IMG/VR virus record: IMGVR_UViG_3300032326_002451
Coordinates: 46,316-110,315 of that record
Reading direction: 5' to 3' (one strand)
Length of the DNA stretch: 64,000 nt
Source: a virus
Shown: positions 62,101 to 64,000 of the stretch, piece by piece
Layout of the letters: the number at the start of each line of letters is the position of its first letter
Position numbering within the stretch: the stretch's first letter is position 1
The notes under the pieces: model-generated
Database searches by the model: none
Seen by the model: the letters and a program-made list of their open reading frames with translations, nothing else
Told to the model about the DNA's origin: nothing
Position numbers and translations under genes: made by a program

Positions 62101-64000
62101 TCTTTCTATAGTACATCTTCTCAGCCAGTTGTTGGAGCTGGTGCAACAACACTTGCAACCTTCAACAGTACCTATGAAACAAATAGAGTTGCAATCATTG
62201 GTGGTTCTGGAACATCTTCAAGAATTCAAATACAAGATTCTGGACCTTATAGTTTAACTTTTTCGGCACAAATTAATCTTACATCAGGCACTCAACCTAA
62301 AGTAGGTGATTTCTGGTTTAGAATCAATGGACAAGATGTTCCTCAATCTAATACTCAGACAACAATTTCTGGTAAAGATTTCCAGTCAGTTATAACTATA
62401 AATTTTGTTTATACTTTTGCTACAAATGATTATTTTGAAATAGCATTCTCTTCTGATGACTCAAATTTTAGAATTGAAGCATTAAATGGTCTCACAAATC
62501 CGCCAAGACCAGATATTCCAAGCATTATTTTATCCGTTCTTCCAGTAACACACATAGTTGGTGAGTCTGGCGCTGGAATAAGTGGAATTTTATCATTAAA
62601 TGGATCAACATCTTCACAACAGTATTTCTTAACTGGAACAAGTGGATCTGGATTTAATATTCAAACTGCATCTGGAAATCACACATTCAACATTCCAATA
62701 GCAAGTACTGGATCAACAGGTTTAGTAAATACTTTAGCTCAATCTTTTGCTGGTATTAAAACTTTCACCAATGATGTTGCAGTTTCTTCTTCAACAGCTT
62801 CAACATCATCTTCCACAGGTGCTATAACTGTTTCTGGTGGAGTTGGAATTGGACAGACATTATTCACATCCTCTTCTTATGCTTCATCAATATCTGGTGT
62901 AGTTCTAAATAATGGTGTAATTACTTCTGGATCTTGGTCAGGATCCACAATAACTGCATTCTATGGTGGAACTGGCTATAACTCATATACAAAGGGTGAT
63001 ATTTTAGTTGGTGCAGGATCCACATTTATCAAGTTAAATGTAGGTACTGACAATTACATTTTATCAGCATCATCAGCATCAGCTACTGGTTTAAGTTGGA
63101 TTGCAAATACAGGAGGCGGAGGAGCTGGAACTGTTTACAATGGTTCCCTTAATGCTATTCCTTATTATCCTGCTGCTGGCTCTGCTATAACAGGTTCTGT
63201 TAATTTTACAAATACAGGAACATCCATCAACATTGGTTACTCCACTGCAACAACCAATACAGCTACAGGTGCTCTTACAGTTGTTGGTGGAGTAGGAATT
63301 GGACAAACATTATTTACATCCTCTTCTTACGCTTCATCAATATCTGGTGTAGTTCTTGACAATGGAATTATCACTTCTGGCACTTGGTCTGGTTCTACAA
63401 TCACTGCCAAATATGGTGGAACTGGCTATACTACATACACTAAGGGTGATTTGCTTGTTGGAGCTGGATCAACATTTATAAAAGTTGGGTCAGGTTCTAC
63501 AAATTATGTCTTGTCATCGAACCCTATGTATCCTGCTGGTGTTGGCTGGACTTGGGTTTCTGCTGTCGTAGCAGGAACTAATCCTCCATACGATACACAC
63601 GATTCAGATCTATGGTGGAACTCTGATGATGGTAGTTTAAATTTCTACTACAATGACGGTGATACAAGTCAATGGGTAGAAATAGCTGGTGGGTCTGGTA
63701 TTGATTTATCTCAGCCAGTTCATATAACATCAAGCACAGCGTCAACTAACACTGTAACTGGGGCTTTAATTGTCGATGGTGGAGTTGGTGTTGGTGGAAC
63801 AGTCTATGCATCATCTTTTAGTATCAACGGAATATATGATCAAATTTCATCAACTCTAACTACATCAAATACAAATACAAATCAAGTTGCATTGTCAATA
63901 GACGCATCATCATTCAGAACAGCAAAAATGTTTGTGCAAGTAACATCTGGTTCAAATTATCATTCACAAGAAATTTTGATGGTGCACGATGATAGTCAAG
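56149..64000 (+). CDS. Giant modular tail fibre protein (3' end beyond window)
   Basis: An open frame from ATG 56149 to the window end, 2,617 codons with no stop, is seen by direct reading. It starts MSWSQQDLSFKKLSNKRV. It is built of fibre modules: about eight 'TGALIVTGGVGIGG' units, about six 'GSWAGSTITGLYGGTGYTTY / TKGDILVGAGGTFIKL' units, several 'FTNFYGTLTG' units, and 'NLNVQGTATYIDSTTQTITD', a pattern familiar from cyanophage and T4-like fibres. A 400-bp segment is present twice (57740-58150 and 60980-61380). Modules are shared with the preceding 998-residue fibre. Function inferred: long or side tail fibre. Antisense frames over this gene are codon-bias shadows. Confidence 0.85.
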   Translation, partial: MSWSQQDLSFKKLSNKRVTTSTGKGLPEEKGASTLELYLPDIKTELIPGTGSTAYGPNGVLFYHGPSASFGQTLVVDTSVPGNMTWFASSGYGNTTTANDGSAGSESLRLFNWVSDKYDAFGTVSGAGYEIKLYDASNNLITKSDASNWLFDYQTGILMFNNATLSNGNPVSTSGPYKIVGWRYVGQKGIIPAYYGGSGYTTYTKGDLLVGAGGTFIKLNVGSDNYVLSADSTTDSGLKWVVNSGSGSGISVLNGLSATTQFFAVGTSGSLFNISSTGSTHTFNIPIAGSGATGLVSTGSQTFAGQKTFTSPILGDLSGTATTAGYATTAATAQGVLSSITGQAVDLSIGLISGTALSYSSNLYYNPASGRLAAVSYTGSWAGSTITGLYGGTGYTTYTKGDILVGAGGTFIKLGVGTDNFVLTASSTSATGLTWSPTAATGITTLNSLTATTQFFATGTSGSGFNISSSGSTHTFNIPIAGTGATGLVSTLAQTFAGAKTFTGDVVITSSTASTYMAIGALTVNGGVGISGQLSFNQAAMGYTGIVTNPVMAFIGSTNTAPITMTVLSDGSLLWEGSSGKLFGINNNLSSGWIFNVGDISGLPILRANADGTIAMTEFAANVGIGLSNPSYKLHVVGDTNLSSGYVYRINGISVLSSTQVLGLTVNSGNITSGAWSGTAISVPYGGTGLTSYTVGDILYASGSATIGRLAAGTAGSILISAGAGATPYYSNPALLVSGNATTAANINIVATTTGTLYPLFSNVSTTASGVGVSVDSAISYNATTDTLSAGKFSGLASGTAATFTNIYGTLTGVATTATNVNTVSATGTNASHFLLFSPVNGGSGVALSSGVGITFNPSTGQLGLGTGSALINGLLLGTSSNTITTTSGNLTLNAGGGTVLVAGNLNVQGTATYIDSTTQTITDPVIVLGSGAGGTHTNVTDTQDRGIEFRRFSGSAITGFFGLSNASGRFTFIPNANVTANNTYTGSIGVIEANITGSAITATNFYGTFVGNSASATTAGLATTAQNLNITTTTTGTLYPLFTSVSTTASGVAVSVDGTDISYDAATNTLTAGKFSGLASGTAATFTNFYGTLTGNVTGTSTTSQNVNIVSATTGTFYPLFSNISSTASGVAISVDSGLSWNSATDTLTSGTFSGNLSATAATATNFYGTFVGSATTSTSLNVVLAATNASHQVLFTPTSGTASGVAVSTENSFVYNPSTDILSVSGLAVTSTTASTNSSTGALIVTGGVGIGGTINIGGRVDASNYKAWVENRTLSSVDTCVGIGTFGINAGAHNLLLSLNVSDGGYSTAKNYSLTSDYLSSGWYIVAPVSSTGAYNNNASINFQLEAISSGNNLTLRARSLGTGGNLKVYIQNTGQNTATFTPYNSVTSESALTSYFPSAFVSQEKYLFRVNSSIASTNTITGAMVVTGGVGIGGSIFGGSTISAADNIEIKSAKELRFNNSGNTFYTGFKAGANASNTTYTLPIAFPGSGTSVLQSDTSGTLSWVGVVGSATTATNINVVLAATNASHRVLFTPTSGSASGVAVSTENSFVYNPSTDILSVSGLAVTATTASTNSSTGALIVSGGVGIGGTIYTATDLNVGNSTTGRLYFSQATLGSAGTTVIPSMAFIGTTNSPITLSVLADNSLSFDGSSGQLFSINNNLSTGWIFAVNDISGLPLIRANADGTVAMGEFAGNIGIGISNPSYKLHVVGDTNLSSTYVYRINGTSVLSATSLGTGVTNSSLTAVGTITTGTWAGSTITGLYGGTGYTNYTAGDILVGAGGTFIRLNAGSSNYVLTSNGSGTIPSWQAVPSSAASSVAVSPTITNSSFSITAVNSASGSGLGLSTIASFVVNPSTGIVSMSGLAVTASTTSTSSSTGALIVTGGVGIGGSLFTSTSFADSISGVVLSNGVITSGSWAGSTITGLYGGTGFNSYTKGDILVGAGTTIIKHAVGSQNQILIADGFSGSGLSWATFSDPTYGSFYSTSSQPVVGAGATTLATFNSTYETNRVAIIGGSGTSSRIQIQDSGPYSLTFSAQINLTSGTQPKVGDFWFRINGQDVPQSNTQTTISGKDFQSVITINFVYTFATNDYFEIAFSSDDSNFRIEALNGLTNPPRPDIPSIILSVLPVTHIVGESGAGISGILSLNGSTSSQQYFLTGTSGSGFNIQTASGNHTFNIPIASTGSTGLVNTLAQSFAGIKTFTNDVAVSSSTASTSSSTGAITVSGGVGIGQTLFTSSSYASSISGVVLNNGVITSGSWSGSTITAFYGGTGYNSYTKGDILVGAGSTFIKLNVGTDNYILSASSASATGLSWIANTGGGGAGTVYNGSLNAIPYYPAAGSAITGSVNFTNTGTSINIGYSTATTNTATGALTVVGGVGIGQTLFTSSSYASSISGVVLDNGIITSGTWSGSTITAKYGGTGYTTYTKGDLLVGAGSTFIKVGSGSTNYVLSSNPMYPAGVGWTWVSAVVAGTNPPYDTHDSDLWWNSDDGSLNFYYNDGDTSQWVEIAGGSGIDLSQPVHITSSTASTNTVTGALIVDGGVGVGGTVYASSFSINGIYDQISSTLTTSNTNTNQVALSIDASSFRTAKMFVQVTSGSNYHSQEILMVHDDSQ
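57640..63820 (+). repeat. Repeated fibre modules within the giant fibre gene
   Basis: GGVGIGG-type modules lie near 57680, 59850, 60410, 60870, 61770, 62800, 63240 and 63730. YGGTG-(Y/F)...KGDILVGAG modules lie near 57300, 61430, 61920, 62950 and 63400, with variants near 56740 and 58200. Copies are similar in DNA (many shared words), unlike the 22-residue repeats, so they could recombine. Confidence 0.8.

Noticed and set aside
53984-63306. Several Pro/Val-rich minus-strand and Leu- or Cys/Trp-rich plus-strand frames over the fibre genes
   Set aside because: They are mirror or shifted readings of Gly/Thr/Ser-rich modules, appear wherever the modules repeat, and lack ribosome sites.
56149-64000. 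A suspected frameshift near the window end
   Set aside because: Placing the ATG at 56149 instead of 56148 puts start, middle and end in one frame; no break exists.

Overview
The window is a stretch of a large, AT-rich genome of a tailed double-stranded DNA bacteriophage. The evidence is several enormous virion-type genes (about 2,500, 2,570, 1,950, 1,000 and more than 2,600 codons) packed edge to edge with phage-style replication, recombination, chaperone and lysis genes. Overlaps of the ATGA and TAATG type are common. There are no rRNA genes, no tRNA genes that I can recognise, and no insertion sequences or integrase. The many giant structural proteins, a phage gyrase, Hsp70, ClpX and PhoH suggest a jumbo-class phage. 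The host cannot be named from this sequence. Standard code is used throughout.

Layout. 1-7556 (+): 3' part or whole of a giant virion protein with Asp-box propeller segments, one NGIY module and a von Willebrand A domain. 7616-16534 (+): a proteostasis block with subtilase, signal peptidase I-like protein, trypsin-like protease, DnaJ, two small proteins, a UvsW-type helicase, a zinc-ribbon protein, a short HscC-like Hsp70, a MerC-domain membrane protein and a DUF151-like protein. The gap 13280-13537 holds a minus-strand micro-gene with a leader peptide and an attenuator-like terminator. 16536-27741 (-): two related tail-tube-like proteins, a small beta protein, a 2,570-residue protein built from about 79 copies of a 22-residue repeat, and two small virion-type proteins. 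27791-32426 (-): gyrA and gyrB. 32508-42026 (-): two unknown proteins, a 1,952-residue NGIY-repeat protein, a PIN-PhoH ATPase and a second J-domain protein. 42063-52792 (mixed strands): a GH73-type lysin, a MuF-like remnant, ClpX, three probable virion proteins, a macro-domain protein, a PAS-like protein, a coiled-coil membrane protein, zinc ribbons, an exported lytic transglycosylase and a structural protein. 53151-64000 (+): two related fibre genes; the second runs off the window.

How the genes fit together. The fibre, repeat and tube-like genes look like tail and adhesion machinery. DnaK, two J proteins, ClpX and three proteases would fold, process or clear such very large proteins. Gyrase, UvsW and PhoH serve phage DNA and RNA metabolism. 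The GH73 and SLT enzymes cut peptidoglycan at entry or lysis. Several mid-sized proteins share a short helical leader (aromatic/aliphatic-K/R-x-A, then LD..G....AD.I), which may be a common virion-targeting or processing tag.

Most novel-looking items: the 22-residue repeat protein; the minus-strand leader peptide/terminator/23-residue micro-gene; the shared leader tag; and MerC coupled to an HscC-like Hsp70.
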